From positions 1 through 64,000 of IMG/VR virus record IMGVR_UViG_3300024239_000355: a DNA stretch of 64,000 nucleotides; one strand, given 5' to 3'. Each line of letters starts with the position of its first letter. Position 1 is the stretch's first letter. Shown in pieces: positions 25,080-32,126 of the stretch. Made by a program: the position numbers and the translations under genes. The stretch is from a virus. Below the pieces are notes generated by a model that saw nothing but the letters and a program-made list of their open reading frames with translations, searched no databases and was not told the DNA's origin.

Positions 25080-25343
25080 TGTTAACTTTACCCCGGCAGG
25101 CAAGGATTCGAACCTTGCGTTTCCCAGTTCTGGCGGGCTAATCAAGCCCGAAAAACTCCGGTGTCCTAAGCCTCTAGACGATCAACGGGCGATCAACTCC
25201 GCTGAGTGGGATTCGAACCCACGTTCCCCGGTTCTTGAGGGCACGTCTTGTGCATCGACCTTCCCGCTCGGTAACGATCCGCCTCGGTAGGGGAGTCGAA
25301 CCCCATCCCCGCACAAGCCACTCACCTTTCGTGGCGCCGAAGC
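25080..25343 (-). other. tRNA-like block with apparently permuted halves
   Basis: Three T-arms with TTCGA loops (about 25108, 25210, 25293) but no matching 5' acceptor strands upstream. Two of them match 5' halves located downstream: TCAGCGG with CCGTTGA, and CTGCCGG with CTGGCGG (all 7 positions pair, counting G-U), each directly before a Glu-type TC-GTCTAG D-arm. Anticodon stem CCCGG / CTGGG also pairs. The third (25280-25343) can form GCTTCGG / CCGAGGC but lacks room for an anticodon arm. Could be permuted tRNAs or recombined remnants. Confidence 0.4.
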
Positions 25344-25357
25344 GCCGTGCCCAACTC

Positions 25358-25921
25358 TTACACCAAGTCAGCCCGATGGCTCTCGATGTATTCTCTCACC
25401 ACCGAAGGAAGTGCCACGTCCCGAGTAGTTCCGTCCGGTTCCCCGCAGCATTCACAACAATGGTTCAACTCAGTGGTGATCCCGGTTTTGACAAATATTT
25501 CATCACCAACCTGAACCATCTTCTCATAATCGACAAGACTATTCACCGAAACCATAAACGGCACTGCCGTTTTTTTCCCACTCGGGGCAGTGATCAGCAC
25601 GTTCTTCTTGCCGACACGCCAGCCCCAAACTTCCTTACCAATGGTCAGGTTGCGCTCGCCTTTGGCTTTCTTCCGAACCAGTCGTTCGCGATTGGCGCAC
25701 ACATACTGGACCAGATGCTCCTTGGATAATTGCCAAGTAGCAAGCAGTCCGCATGCCTCGACAATATCCCATTCCTGCACAACCTGTTCTTTACCATCCA
25801 CTGGTGAGATGAAGATTACGTATTGTCTTCCCCAATTCACCCGCTTGCGGCGGTACTTCCACGTCTCCCCCTCCACGACGATTTCATAAATGGGGTTCAT
25901 CACTACTTTCTGTTTACCCAT
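25358..25921 (-). CDS. Hypothetical protein inside the tRNA locus, 187 aa
   Basis: ATG 25921, 27 nt after the CCA of the tRNA at 25949. Two similar halves are suggested by YKYRRKRVNWGRQYVIFIS-type and VWGWRVGKKNVLITAPS-type strands followed by helices. A CCECCG cluster lies near residue 160. Function unknown; its position in the tRNA unit suggests a tRNA-related role, which is only inference. Confidence 0.65.
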   Translation of the reverse strand: MGKQKVVMNPIYEIVVEGETWKYRRKRVNWGRQYVIFISPVDGKEQVVQEWDIVEACGLLATWQLSKEHLVQYVCANRERLVRKKAKGERNLTIGKEVWGWRVGKKNVLITAPSGKKTAVPFMVSVNSLVDYEKMVQVGDEIFVKTGITTELNHCCECCGEPDGTTRDVALPSVVREYIESHRADLV

Positions 25922-25948
25922 GATACTAGCCTTGCTCTGGGCTTGTTT

Positions 25949-26025
25949 TGGTGTCCCCAACGGGTGACGATCCCGTTTTTTCGCCTTGAAAGGGCGATGT
26001 TCTAACCAACGTAAACTATGGGGAC
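25949..26025 (-). tRNA. tRNA-Glu-type, anticodon UUC, odd T-loop
   Basis: Acceptor GTCCCCA / TGGGGAC, A, CCA. D-arm GTT...AAC with GG. Anticodon stem TCGCC / GGCGA, loop CTTTCAA. T-stem ACGGG / CCCGT encloses ATCGTCA instead of TTCGANN. Preceded by its own leader peptide and attenuator. Confidence 0.8.
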
Positions 26026-26034
26026 AAAAACAAA

Positions 26035-26110
26035 ACCGCCTCACATTCGCGGGCGGTTCCAACTCTGCCATCAGGGCAAAATTAAAGCCGCCCTTGATGA
26101 GGCGGCTCGG
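26035..26110 (-). terminator. Attenuator (mutually exclusive hairpins) before tRNA-Glu
   Basis: Stem 1:2 GCCGCC / GGCGGC (26090-26109) and stem 3:4 AACCGCC / GGCGGTT (26036-26060) followed by TTGTTTTT. Segment 2 (GGGCGG) can pair with segment 3 (CCGCCC), which would break the 3:4 terminator. Four alternating complementary segments are the textbook attenuator layout. Confidence 0.7.
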
Positions 26111-26131
26111 CAAGCAGACATGCTCAACGAA

Positions 26132-26185
26132 TCACCCCATCGGGTTGCGTTCTTCCTCGCGTTCGCGTTCGAGCATGACAATCAT
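26132..26185 (-). CDS. Glu-rich leader peptide, 17 aa
   Basis: MIVMLEREREEERNPMG: five Glu codons in 17 (GAA, GAA, GAG, GAA, GAA; three consecutive), with agagga upstream. It sits between two sigma70-type promoters and the attenuator of tRNA-Glu(UUC). The start region (atgctcgaacg) can also pair with cgttgagcat just after the stop, so translation would affect folding. Confidence 0.6.
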   Translation of the reverse strand: MIVMLEREREEERNPMG

Positions 26186-26252
26186 GGTACTAAATCCTCT
26201 GGTTCTTGCCGCTTAACGGCGTGTCTCGTTTGTGCCGACGTATCGACAAACC

Positions 26253-26283
26253 TATTTATACAAACAACGCTTTTTGGCGTCAA
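26253..26283 (-). promoter_or_regulatory. Sigma70-type promoter of the tRNA-Glu unit (proximal)
   Basis: Minus strand TTGACG, 17-nt spacer, TATAAA(TAGG). The spacer contains a short inverted repeat (acgcc aaaaa gcgt). Confidence 0.75.
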
Positions 26284-26336
26284 ATTCTTTTTATGGTGGG
26301 TCGGGCGTTCTGCCCGACCAAGCCGCGTTGTGGTGG

Positions 26337-26366
26337 TATTTATACAAGCTGGTTCGTGGATGTCAA
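26337..26366 (-). promoter_or_regulatory. Sigma70-type promoter of the tRNA-Glu unit (distal)
   Basis: Minus strand TTGACA, 16-nt spacer, TATAAA(TACC). An 8-bp hairpin ggtcgggc / gcccgacc lies between the two promoters. The stretch 26026-26413 holds only promoters, leader and attenuator. Confidence 0.75.
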
Positions 26367-26385
26367 CTAGAAATTTCTTAGATAA

Positions 26386-26413
26386 CGAAAAGGCGGGTTT
26401 CCCCGCCTTTTTG
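26386..26413 (-). terminator. Intrinsic terminator
   Basis: aaggcggg / cccgcctt hairpin with T-tail after the phosphoribosyltransferase gene, insulating the tRNA unit. Confidence 0.8.
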
Positions 26414-27235
26414 TTACGCCGGTTGTTTCTGCGCCAGATCACGAATTACGGAGAAGTTCACCTGATAGCCGGGAATACGATAGTAACCTTCACCCAGGCA
26501 CCCGTGGTATACTTCGGTCAGGAAACGGGGCGGCATCTGGGCGACGATCCCGGTCAGGGTATCCTTATCAAGACCAAGAAGGTACTTGATGGGGCGCACG
26601 ATCACATGATGTCCGTCCTCACGAACCATCCGCAAATAATCGTCCGGTGACTTGATAGCGGCGAAATTCAGTGCCGCTTCGACATCAGGCGAATTGCCGT
26701 AATAGTTGGCGAAGTAGAGGAAGAACGCATCATTTTGCATACGTTCTTTTTCCAGAATCTCCACCAGTTTGTCTTCGTGGGTGCCGGTGATTCGCACATC
26801 ATCGATGAAGATCAACAATTTACCTTTCAAGAACTGCTTGTTCATGAAGAAGCGGTCATTGTCGATCAGACCCTTGCGTTTTTCCTTGGACAGGAACCCA
26901 TAGTCATTGGTGTATGACACCTTGCGATGGATGATCGTATATTCGACGTGACCACCGTTTGCCAGCACGAGGTGTTCATTCAGGCGATTGACGAAATGCT
27001 TCGTCATAATGGTCGCGGCGTTCTCGACATGATTGTACGGTGACGGGATCACCACACATTGATTTGCCAGCAGTACGTCGGTATGTGCGGCGAAGAAGGC
27101 ATCGGCAAGCTGATACCCGAACTTGCGGGCAATCACATCTGACCCGAATTTGAGCGCCGAATAGTCCGCAGGGCTGAAAGCTGCGTCTTCGAGGTCGTAG
27201 AAACCGTTGACGTAAAACCGAGAATGCGCACCCAT
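26414..27235 (-). CDS. Phosphoribosyltransferase-like protein (Ter-associated type)
   Basis: Carries the PRPP-binding motif KLLIFIDDVRITGTHED near residues 143-158 (hydrophobics, DD, T-G-T), preceded by VVIPSPYNHVENAATIM. Family knowledge: PRTases of this kind occur with HAD, ATP-grasp and Ter proteins in operons proposed to make a nucleoside-like metabolite. The start overlaps the stop of the Cys-rich mini-gene (TAATG), which itself overlaps the HAD gene, so the three are translationally coupled. Substrate unknown. Confidence 0.75.
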   Translation of the reverse strand: MGAHSRFYVNGFYDLEDAAFSPADYSALKFGSDVIARKFGYQLADAFFAAHTDVLLANQCVVIPSPYNHVENAATIMTKHFVNRLNEHLVLANGGHVEYTIIHRKVSYTNDYGFLSKEKRKGLIDNDRFFMNKQFLKGKLLIFIDDVRITGTHEDKLVEILEKERMQNDAFFLYFANYYGNSPDVEAALNFAAIKSPDDYLRMVREDGHHVIVRPIKYLLGLDKDTLTGIVAQMPPRFLTEVYHGCLGEGYYRIPGYQVNFSVIRDLAQKQPA

Positions 27236-27408
27236 TATTGTTTCCCTTTGTCAGTTTTTGTCGGCAAAACACACTCTTTTTCGGCGAAGCATACCCAGAA
27301 TTTACAATGTTCATCCAGGGTGATGTGACGATCATCGAGCGCACAACGCAAAGATAAACTTCGACGGCAATGATCACAATTCGAACATTCTTGGATGCCG
27401 TAATGCAT
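27235..27408 (-). CDS. Cys-rich mini-protein, 57 aa
   Basis: MHYGIQECSNCDHCRRSLSL...: seven Cys and several His (C-x2-C-x2-C, then C, C, C, C), suggesting a zinc or Fe-S knuckle. Starts within the stop of the HAD gene and ends within the start of the PRTase gene (TAATG at both joints), so it is a true member of the operon. Perhaps a metal-binding cofactor or carrier. Confidence 0.7.
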   Translation of the reverse strand: MHYGIQECSNCDHCRRSLSLRCALDDRHITLDEHCKFWVCFAEKECVLPTKTDKGKQ

Positions 27409-28070
27409 TACAGAACCCCTTCAATTGCTGATGCGAGTTGTTGTGGTCCCTTAATAATGATGTGTGCCATCAAATCTTTTGGGTCGTCGCACACGGGGTT
27501 GTCACCGATGTGGGTGATGGGATCGGGGCGTGGAACTGCCGTATGATACTGGTTTTGTACCATTTGAAAGAACTTGGGGTTTGGTTTGGCACAGCCGTGA
27601 AGGTCGGAAAACACATAAAACAAGAAATCCAAGCCTAACGACGACAGATGTTTCGCGAGGATTGGTCCAGTGATGAAATTGGTGTTGCTGGCGATACTAA
27701 ACGTATGCCCAGCCGCTTGGGCAGCCTTGATTACACGAATGGCATCAGCAAGGACGGTCGGCGGCATTTCACGGAATTTCTGCTCGAAAGCAGGGCGCAT
27801 TCCTGTGAGCATGTATGTCACGTGCGGGAACGGAATATGTAGTTGTTTGGAGTATTCAGCCACCAACATGACGTATACTTCATCGGTGCGATATGAAATG
27901 CCTTTTTCTTCGGCATCATTGTCCACACAGGTTTTGACCGAAGTGTAAATTTTCTTGGCGCGTGATGAATCAATGTCGAGACGTTCGGCTAAGAAATTTG
28001 TCCGCCATTTGGCATATTCGGGATTGGGAATGAAGAGGGTGTTCCAAATGTCCAGGGAGATATGTGCCAT
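27408..28070 (-). CDS. HAD-superfamily hydrolase
   Basis: Motif I is ISLDIWNTLF (Asp nucleophile; second Asp replaced, as in haloacid-dehalogenase-type members), motif II FSIASNTNF, motif III Lys in AKPNPKFF, motif IV THIGDNPVCDDP. ATG 28070 begins at the domain. First gene of the HAD / Cys-rich / PRTase operon; probably dephosphorylates an intermediate of that pathway. Confidence 0.85.
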   Translation of the reverse strand: MAHISLDIWNTLFIPNPEYAKWRTNFLAERLDIDSSRAKKIYTSVKTCVDNDAEEKGISYRTDEVYVMLVAEYSKQLHIPFPHVTYMLTGMRPAFEQKFREMPPTVLADAIRVIKAAQAAGHTFSIASNTNFITGPILAKHLSSLGLDFLFYVFSDLHGCAKPNPKFFQMVQNQYHTAVPRPDPITHIGDNPVCDDPKDLMAHIIIKGPQQLASAIEGVL

Positions 28071-28156
28071 AATGCGTCCCGCCATGTATCGAATCGTTAT
28101 GTATCGTATACCCTTCAATCAGTCAAGTCATTTACTCGGTATGGGTGTATGAAATA

Positions 28157-28186
28157 GAAAAAGCCCGCCGTTTGGCGGGCTTTTCC
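28157..28186 (-). terminator. Intrinsic terminator
   Basis: aaagcccgcc / ggcgggcttt hairpin after the TerB-like gene. Confidence 0.8.
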
Positions 28187-28199
28187 TTGTTTGGTCTGA

Positions 28200-28664
28200 T
28201 TAGTTCAGAGCCGGGATCGAACTTGCCATGACGCCGAGAACGTTGGCGATCTGACGCGCCACGCGCTTTTCGCCGTCATCGAACTTGCCGTCCGCGCCGC
28301 CAATCACACAGGCGAGCAAAACGCAAGCTCGGGACTGCTCATCGTTCTTTCCGCTGATCGCCTTGATCCAGTTCCAGGCTTTCTCGGCGCCCATGGTGGC
28401 ATCGAAATCGAATTCTTCCGCCAGTTCATTAAAGGTGTTCAGCACCTTGGTGCGGGGGAACGCCTTCAAGGCGTCATTACGCTCGCAGAAGCCGAGCAGT
28501 TTCTTCTTTTCGTCGGCATCAACGTTGCCATCCGCCGATGAAATCAGGTACGCGGAGGCGATAGCCGCCTTCAGGAAATCGTCATTGACGAAACGGCTGA
28601 CCGAAGCGGTCAGGTCATTGACGGCGGCGCCCAACATGTCACCAATCTTACCGAACAGACCCAT
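28200..28664 (-). CDS. terB: TerB-like protein
   Basis: All-helical, with the TerB core: AIASAYLISSADGNVDADEK and a second copy VLLACVIGGADGKFDDGEK, each with the acidic ADGxxDxxE pattern. ATG 28664 has an AGGAG ribosome-binding site. Family knowledge: TerB proteins act in tellurite resistance and phage-inhibition systems, often with a PRTase/HAD/ATP-grasp module, which is present next door. Confidence 0.85.
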   Translation of the reverse strand: MGLFGKIGDMLGAAVNDLTASVSRFVNDDFLKAAIASAYLISSADGNVDADEKKKLLGFCERNDALKAFPRTKVLNTFNELAEEFDFDATMGAEKAWNWIKAISGKNDEQSRACVLLACVIGGADGKFDDGEKRVARQIANVLGVMASSIPALN

Positions 28665-28722
28665 TTGTTTAACTCCTAACGACAAAACTCATGGGGATGG
28701 ATATATCGGTATAGATTCTATG

Positions 28723-29331
28723 TCAAAGATTCGTTTGCGCCATCAGGGTATATTCCTTCCGAATAATCGGTGGGATGTATGCATTCAGCTTGGGGTGTTC
28801 GAGTATTTTCCGTTCGACCGGGCTATTTGGAAATTCACGACAAATTTCCGCCAACGTTTCAATTGCCTTCGGAGACATAATAATGCTAACAAGGTATTTT
28901 GAAAGATTTTTAACCCCGCCCGGAATGAATTCTTCTGCTTCAGCGAGGGCGGAATATTTATGACGGTACCCATCGGTTCGTTCAACCGAATGAAAATATT
29001 CGTATGGGTAAATCTTGTAGTGGTTTTGAAGCTTATTCCGATCTAGAACGATTATTGCTTTGCGTTTATGAAACGGCTGTTCATCACTGGTTTCAATATA
29101 GTCCCAGGTTAGTGCAAATATTGGATTGCGCGTGGTACTTACGCCCCATAATTGCTTATCTTCACAATCGGATGGTTTTTTGAACCCGACACTATTTACC
29201 GGGACATCTTGTTTTAGGAGTATTGATGTGCGTGGGGTGAGTTCATCCCCACATAGAATATTCATCAGCCGTTGAACGGTTGTTGCGTGATAAAGATGGG
29301 GCTTGGGGATGGTTAATTCGTAGATGAGCAT
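28723..29331 (-). CDS. ART-like protein with weak tag
   Basis: ATG 29331 gives MLIYELTIPKP, close to the short tag. Then LYHATTVQRLMNIL and WGVSTTRNPIFALTW, reminiscent of the H-x-T and S-T-T/R strands of ART folds, and AEEFIPGGVKNLSKYL as a possible catalytic-Glu loop. A TAAATA motif (29336-29341) is 4 nt from the ATG. ART assignment is tentative. Confidence 0.55.
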   Translation of the reverse strand: MLIYELTIPKPHLYHATTVQRLMNILCGDELTPRTSILLKQDVPVNSVGFKKPSDCEDKQLWGVSTTRNPIFALTWDYIETSDEQPFHKRKAIIVLDRNKLQNHYKIYPYEYFHSVERTDGYRHKYSALAEAEEFIPGGVKNLSKYLVSIIMSPKAIETLAEICREFPNSPVERKILEHPKLNAYIPPIIRKEYTLMAQTNL

Positions 29332-29342
29332 GATGTATTTAT

Positions 29343-29371
29343 GAAGAAAGCCCGCCAATTGGCGGGCTTTC
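29343..29371 (-). terminator. Intrinsic terminator
   Basis: aaagcccgcc / ggcgggcttt hairpin after the EF-Ts-like gene, just before the TAAATA motif of the next unit. Confidence 0.8.
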
Positions 29372-29373
29372 TC

Positions 29374-29652
29374 CTAGAGCTTAACCAGAACGATTTCGAC
29401 CAAAATGGTTTCGCGAAGCTCTTTGGTAAGGGCAACACGCTCTTCCTCGATGTGCGGGAACGCCTCGATCACTTCCGCCCATTCAGTGGTGTTGGCGGCA
29501 AACGCCAACTTGGCCGCTGATTTGGCGAACGTGATGAATTCGTCAGTCTTGGCAGCGAAGTCGGTTTGTGAAAGTACCGTTACCACGGCAGCACCCTTGT
29601 TCTGGGTAGTCGAATCTGAATGAATATATGTCTCAATGCGACCAGTGCGCAT
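29374..29652 (-). CDS. Mini EF-Ts-like protein, 92 aa
   Basis: GRIETYIHSDSTTQNKGAAV then VLSQTDFAAKTDEFITFAKS corresponds to the EF-Ts core N subdomain (G-x-x-x-x-YIH ... ETDFVAR-x-x-EF). EF-Ts is normally about 280 aa; here only the EF-Tu-contacting part remains, followed by an acidic helix (HIEEERVALTKELRETI). ATG 29652 has an AGGAGAG ribosome-binding site. Predicted to bind host EF-Tu, either as a nucleotide exchanger or as a modulator. Confidence 0.75.
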   Translation of the reverse strand: MRTGRIETYIHSDSTTQNKGAAVVTVLSQTDFAAKTDEFITFAKSAAKLAFAANTTEWAEVIEAFPHIEEERVALTKELRETILVEIVLVKL

Positions 29653-29737
29653 GTTCTCTCTCCTATTTGGGGTACTGGGTAGTCACGAACCACCGTCTCG
29701 CTTGCGCGTGTCCTTCTCTGTTTGACGACAGCACCGG

Positions 29738-30571
29738 TTAAAATTTCATGTCCTCAATTGCCATGACCCATTTGGCGACATCGCAAGCATAGAAACCTGC
29801 GGAATTGATGCAGTTGATCTCGATGACCTTGGGTCCAAGATCGGTCAACGCGATGTCCAGGCAGAACGCCCGATCCGGCGACCACGTATCGACCATCTTC
29901 TGTGCATACGCCCAGATGTCCGGGTCGATGTTGGTGTCATGGATCACCCGATCCCCCAATTTGTACTGGGAGCCGGTGACGATCACACCATCCACCACAA
30001 AGAACCGGTACTCCCGATAGATATCCTTCAACGAAGATGCCATTACCATAGTGTCGGGAGTGACCGTAGCGAAACACGCCTGTTCACCCAAGACCACTAC
30101 GTTATGTTGCCAGTCGGCAAACTCTGTCTTGTCCATCACGCGACCGCTGAAGCTCTTGGTGTCCTCGCATGGGCGAATGAAGAACGCCTCCCAGGACGGC
30201 TTCATGTCGGTATACCGGCACACCACCGAGTCCGGGTTCAGCAGATTGTCACCGTAATGCTCCAACCAGCTTTCATACCGGAAATCAGCGTTCGAGAAAG
30301 CACCAGGGGTCCAACCCCGAGCCTTGGCCGCTTTGATCATCGTGGTCGCTCCACAGACCATGACGTGACCGCTCTCATCGATCACGGCATCAGGGGCAAG
30401 CATGATGTCCTTGTCTTTCCAGGCGAACGTATCGAAGTCGCCCGGAAGCAGCTTGCTCGTTGTCGGGACGACCTTGACAAAGGTGTGGGGGATGTCGAAC
30501 CGCTCCAACGTGTTGCAGAGCGCCGTATAGCCGTATTCCGAATACAAATCTTTTTGGACAACCCAGAACAT
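29738..30571 (-). CDS. ATP-grasp domain protein
   Basis: ATG 30571 (MFWVVQKDLYSEYGY). Features of ATP-grasp/R2K-type ligases: FIRPCEDTKSFSGRV (phosphate-binding region), EYRFFVVDGVIVTGSQYK, FCLDIALTDLGPKVIEINCI (metal-binding Asp and E-x-N). Family knowledge: such proteins pair with PRTase, HAD and TerB in Ter-linked biosynthetic modules. Preceded by an inverted repeat (ttatccag / ctggataa, 30574-30594), a possible operator. Confidence 0.85.
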   Translation of the reverse strand: MFWVVQKDLYSEYGYTALCNTLERFDIPHTFVKVVPTTSKLLPGDFDTFAWKDKDIMLAPDAVIDESGHVMVCGATTMIKAAKARGWTPGAFSNADFRYESWLEHYGDNLLNPDSVVCRYTDMKPSWEAFFIRPCEDTKSFSGRVMDKTEFADWQHNVVVLGEQACFATVTPDTMVMASSLKDIYREYRFFVVDGVIVTGSQYKLGDRVIHDTNIDPDIWAYAQKMVDTWSPDRAFCLDIALTDLGPKVIEINCINSAGFYACDVAKWVMAIEDMKF

Positions 30572-30683
30572 TATCTTATCCAGTCTAGCTGGATAAATAG
30601 ATGTGGTAATTGGGATGCGCCAACATCCCAAAACCCGCTCGGTGAACCGGGCTGTCCCACGTGTCTATTTATCGGTGAAAACT

Positions 30684-30887
30684 ATGAACTACCAGCATGT
30701 TTATGACGTTTTGATTCTGCGCGCCATCAACCGCCAGAAGCCCAGTGGGTATACAGAACGACATCATATTCTCCCTGAATACCGGCGCCCAACGACGGCA
30801 CGGGCTTGTTTGTGCATCAAGCCCGTCAAACGCCGGGTTAGCGCGCGTTCTTCTTCGGTAAGCATCCGTACCGGGGCTTCCGTTTGA
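30684..30887 (+). pseudogene. Truncated HNH endonuclease remnant
   Basis: ILRAINRQKPSGYTERHHILPEYRR matches the start of phage HNH homing endonucleases (R-A-x-x-R ... G-Y-x-E-x-HHI-x-P); shown here as a 5'-terminal fragment only. After position about 30790 the frame continues into sequence antisense to the neighbouring minus-strand gene and no HNH core follows. Confidence 0.55.
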
Positions 30888-31027
30888 TTCTCGGCAGAAA
30901 GCTGTTGCAGCTTTTCTTCGATAGCCTTCATTTCCGCCTTGTCAGCGTCCGTAAAGTTCACGGTTTGTTCTCCCCGTGCTACCGCCCGCATTTCGGCTTC
31001 AAGATCACCCAGTGTACGTTTCATCAT
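30764..31027 (-). CDS. Hypothetical helical protein, 87 aa
   Basis: Charged helices (LGDLEAEMRAVARGEQTV; DADKAEMKAIEEKLQQLS). Ribosome-binding site gagg. The 3' end overlaps the HNH remnant on the other strand, so its natural C-terminus may have been altered. Not recognised. Confidence 0.6.
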   Translation of the reverse strand: MMKRTLGDLEAEMRAVARGEQTVNFTDADKAEMKAIEEKLQQLSAENQTEAPVRMLTEEERALTRRLTGLMHKQARAVVGRRYSGRI

Positions 31028-31074
31028 CAAACCTCAGGAAGTGACCCGGAGATTAACGTCTCCGGGTCCATTTC

Positions 31075-31692
31075 TTACTCAGCGAACTCTTCCCACTTGT
31101 TCCCGAAAACCTGTTTCAATTTATCGAGATAGGCGCGGGTCTTGACCTTCGCCATCCAAAGCTGGTGTCCAGCACCACCCTTGGCAATCACACCTTCAGC
31201 GCCTTCAGGAACGAATTCGCCGTTTCGCACTCGCTCGATGAACTCTTTGTTGAAGTTGCCCTCGTAGACAACTTCCGCAGCGAATTCAAGATCACCGAAG
31301 TGATCAAGGAACTCTTTCGGTCCCAGGAACCCTTTTCGATGTAGCTGAACATCGAACACTCGGAGTTCCTTGGTTTCGCCCTCGACGTGAGTTCCGGCGA
31401 ACGAGGATGGTCCGAAAAACTCTGCGAACACCGTGGCTTGTTCGAGTTGTCGGAAGTCGTCCCGCAGTACCTTTTCAAGAGGCTCTGCATATTTGGACAT
31501 GAACAACGGGATTGCTTCACCCAGTTGATCATCCGACGCATCAATCAAACGAGTGCGACTTCCGAACTTGTGAAAGCCGCGCTTTTTGGTCCATTCGAAG
31601 CGCAGATTGGAACCATCATACTTGTGGAAAGCTACACATGGCTTTCCGAGCGGAGCGCGAGCCGCGCCCACGATACTTGGATACGATTTCAT
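31075..31692 (-). CDS. RNA ligase (Rnl2-like nucleotidyltransferase)
   Basis: Motif I FHKYDGSNLRFEW (catalytic Lys in KYDGSN), motif Ia/III region FGSRTRL and TVFAEFFGPSSF, motif IV PEGAEGVIAKG, motif V WMAKVKTR. At 205 aa it is a minimal ligase. Family knowledge: these seal nicks in RNA through a Lys-AMP intermediate, for example repairing tRNAs cut by anticodon nucleases. It lies directly beside the Asp tRNA array. Confidence 0.9.
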   Translation of the reverse strand: MKSYPSIVGAARAPLGKPCVAFHKYDGSNLRFEWTKKRGFHKFGSRTRLIDASDDQLGEAIPLFMSKYAEPLEKVLRDDFRQLEQATVFAEFFGPSSFAGTHVEGETKELRVFDVQLHRKGFLGPKEFLDHFGDLEFAAEVVYEGNFNKEFIERVRNGEFVPEGAEGVIAKGGAGHQLWMAKVKTRAYLDKLKQVFGNKWEEFAE

Positions 31693-31807
31693 TGTTTACC
31701 TTCTTTCGCATTTGGTTATTGGTCTTTGCGAAAGTACACACAATGATGACCATGGTAAGTCCCCCTAACGTTTAATGGATCGACCTAACTAAGCCGCGTC
31801 CGTATAA

Positions 31808-31884
31808 TGGTGCGCCTGACGGAATTCGAATCCGTGATCTTCGCCGTGACAGGGCGACGGGGACAGCCTCTCCCCTACAAGCGC
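31808..31884 (-). tRNA. tRNA-Asp, anticodon GUC
   Basis: Acceptor GCGCTTG / CAGGCGC, A, CCA. D-stem GGGG / CCCC. Anticodon stem TCGCC / GGCGA, loop CTGTCAC. T-arm ACGGA-TTCGAAT-TCCGT. Confidence 0.9.
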
Positions 31885-31889
31885 ATAAT

Positions 31890-31967
31890 TGGCGACCCAT
31901 GTCGGTTTCGAACCGACCTGATTATTCGGGAGACAACCGAATGACCACCCAAGCAGTCCCATGGGCC
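31890..31967 (-). tRNA. tRNA-Asp-type, anticodon GUC
   Basis: Acceptor GGCCCAT / ATGGGTC, discriminator G, CCA. D-arm GAC-TGCTTGGGTG-GTC. Anticodon stem TTCGG / CCGAA, loop TTGTCTC. T-arm GTCGG-TTTCGAA-CCGAC. Closely related to the tRNA at 32261 in D-arm and acceptor style. Confidence 0.85.
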
Positions 31968-32029
31968 ATCTTGCCGATCTTTGACCGACAAATTTACTAA
32001 CAAATACAACAACCTACGTCCCGTCTGCG

Positions 32030-32073
32030 TCGTGATCTTACCGATCTTATTACCGATCACGACACAGGTACAT
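32030..32073 (-). promoter_or_regulatory. Mini-ORF MYLCRDR overlapping a hairpin between Asp tRNAs
   Basis: ORF 32050-32073 has an agagga ribosome-binding site and one Asp codon (GAT). It overlaps a 9-bp hairpin GTCGTGATC / GATCACGAC (32030-32063). Possible internal attenuator before the tRNA at 31967; no T-run seen. Confidence 0.3.
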
Positions 32074-32126
32074 TCCTCTTTATTATCAACAGCTTATCAG
32101 TATTTTCTCTGATTAACTGCCGATGT

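Noticed and set aside
24940-25343. Bacterial tmRNA
   Set aside because: A T-arm with acceptor but no anticodon arm (25280-25343) recalls tmRNA, but no tag-peptide frame or pseudoknots are visible.
24141-26025. tRNAs on the plus strand with Phe-like GAA loops
   Set aside because: The loops are pseudo-symmetric (TTGAAAG read forwards), but encoded CCA ends, discriminators and TTCGA T-loops only fit the minus strand.
26337-26366. Treating every TATAAATA as a T4-type late promoter
   Set aside because: Those before the tRNA units have TTGACA/TTGACG at 16-18 nt and are better read as sigma70 promoters.
26018-26650. 210-codon plus-strand frame
   Set aside because: Crosses a tRNA, an attenuator, two promoters and the end of the phosphoribosyltransferase gene on the other strand.
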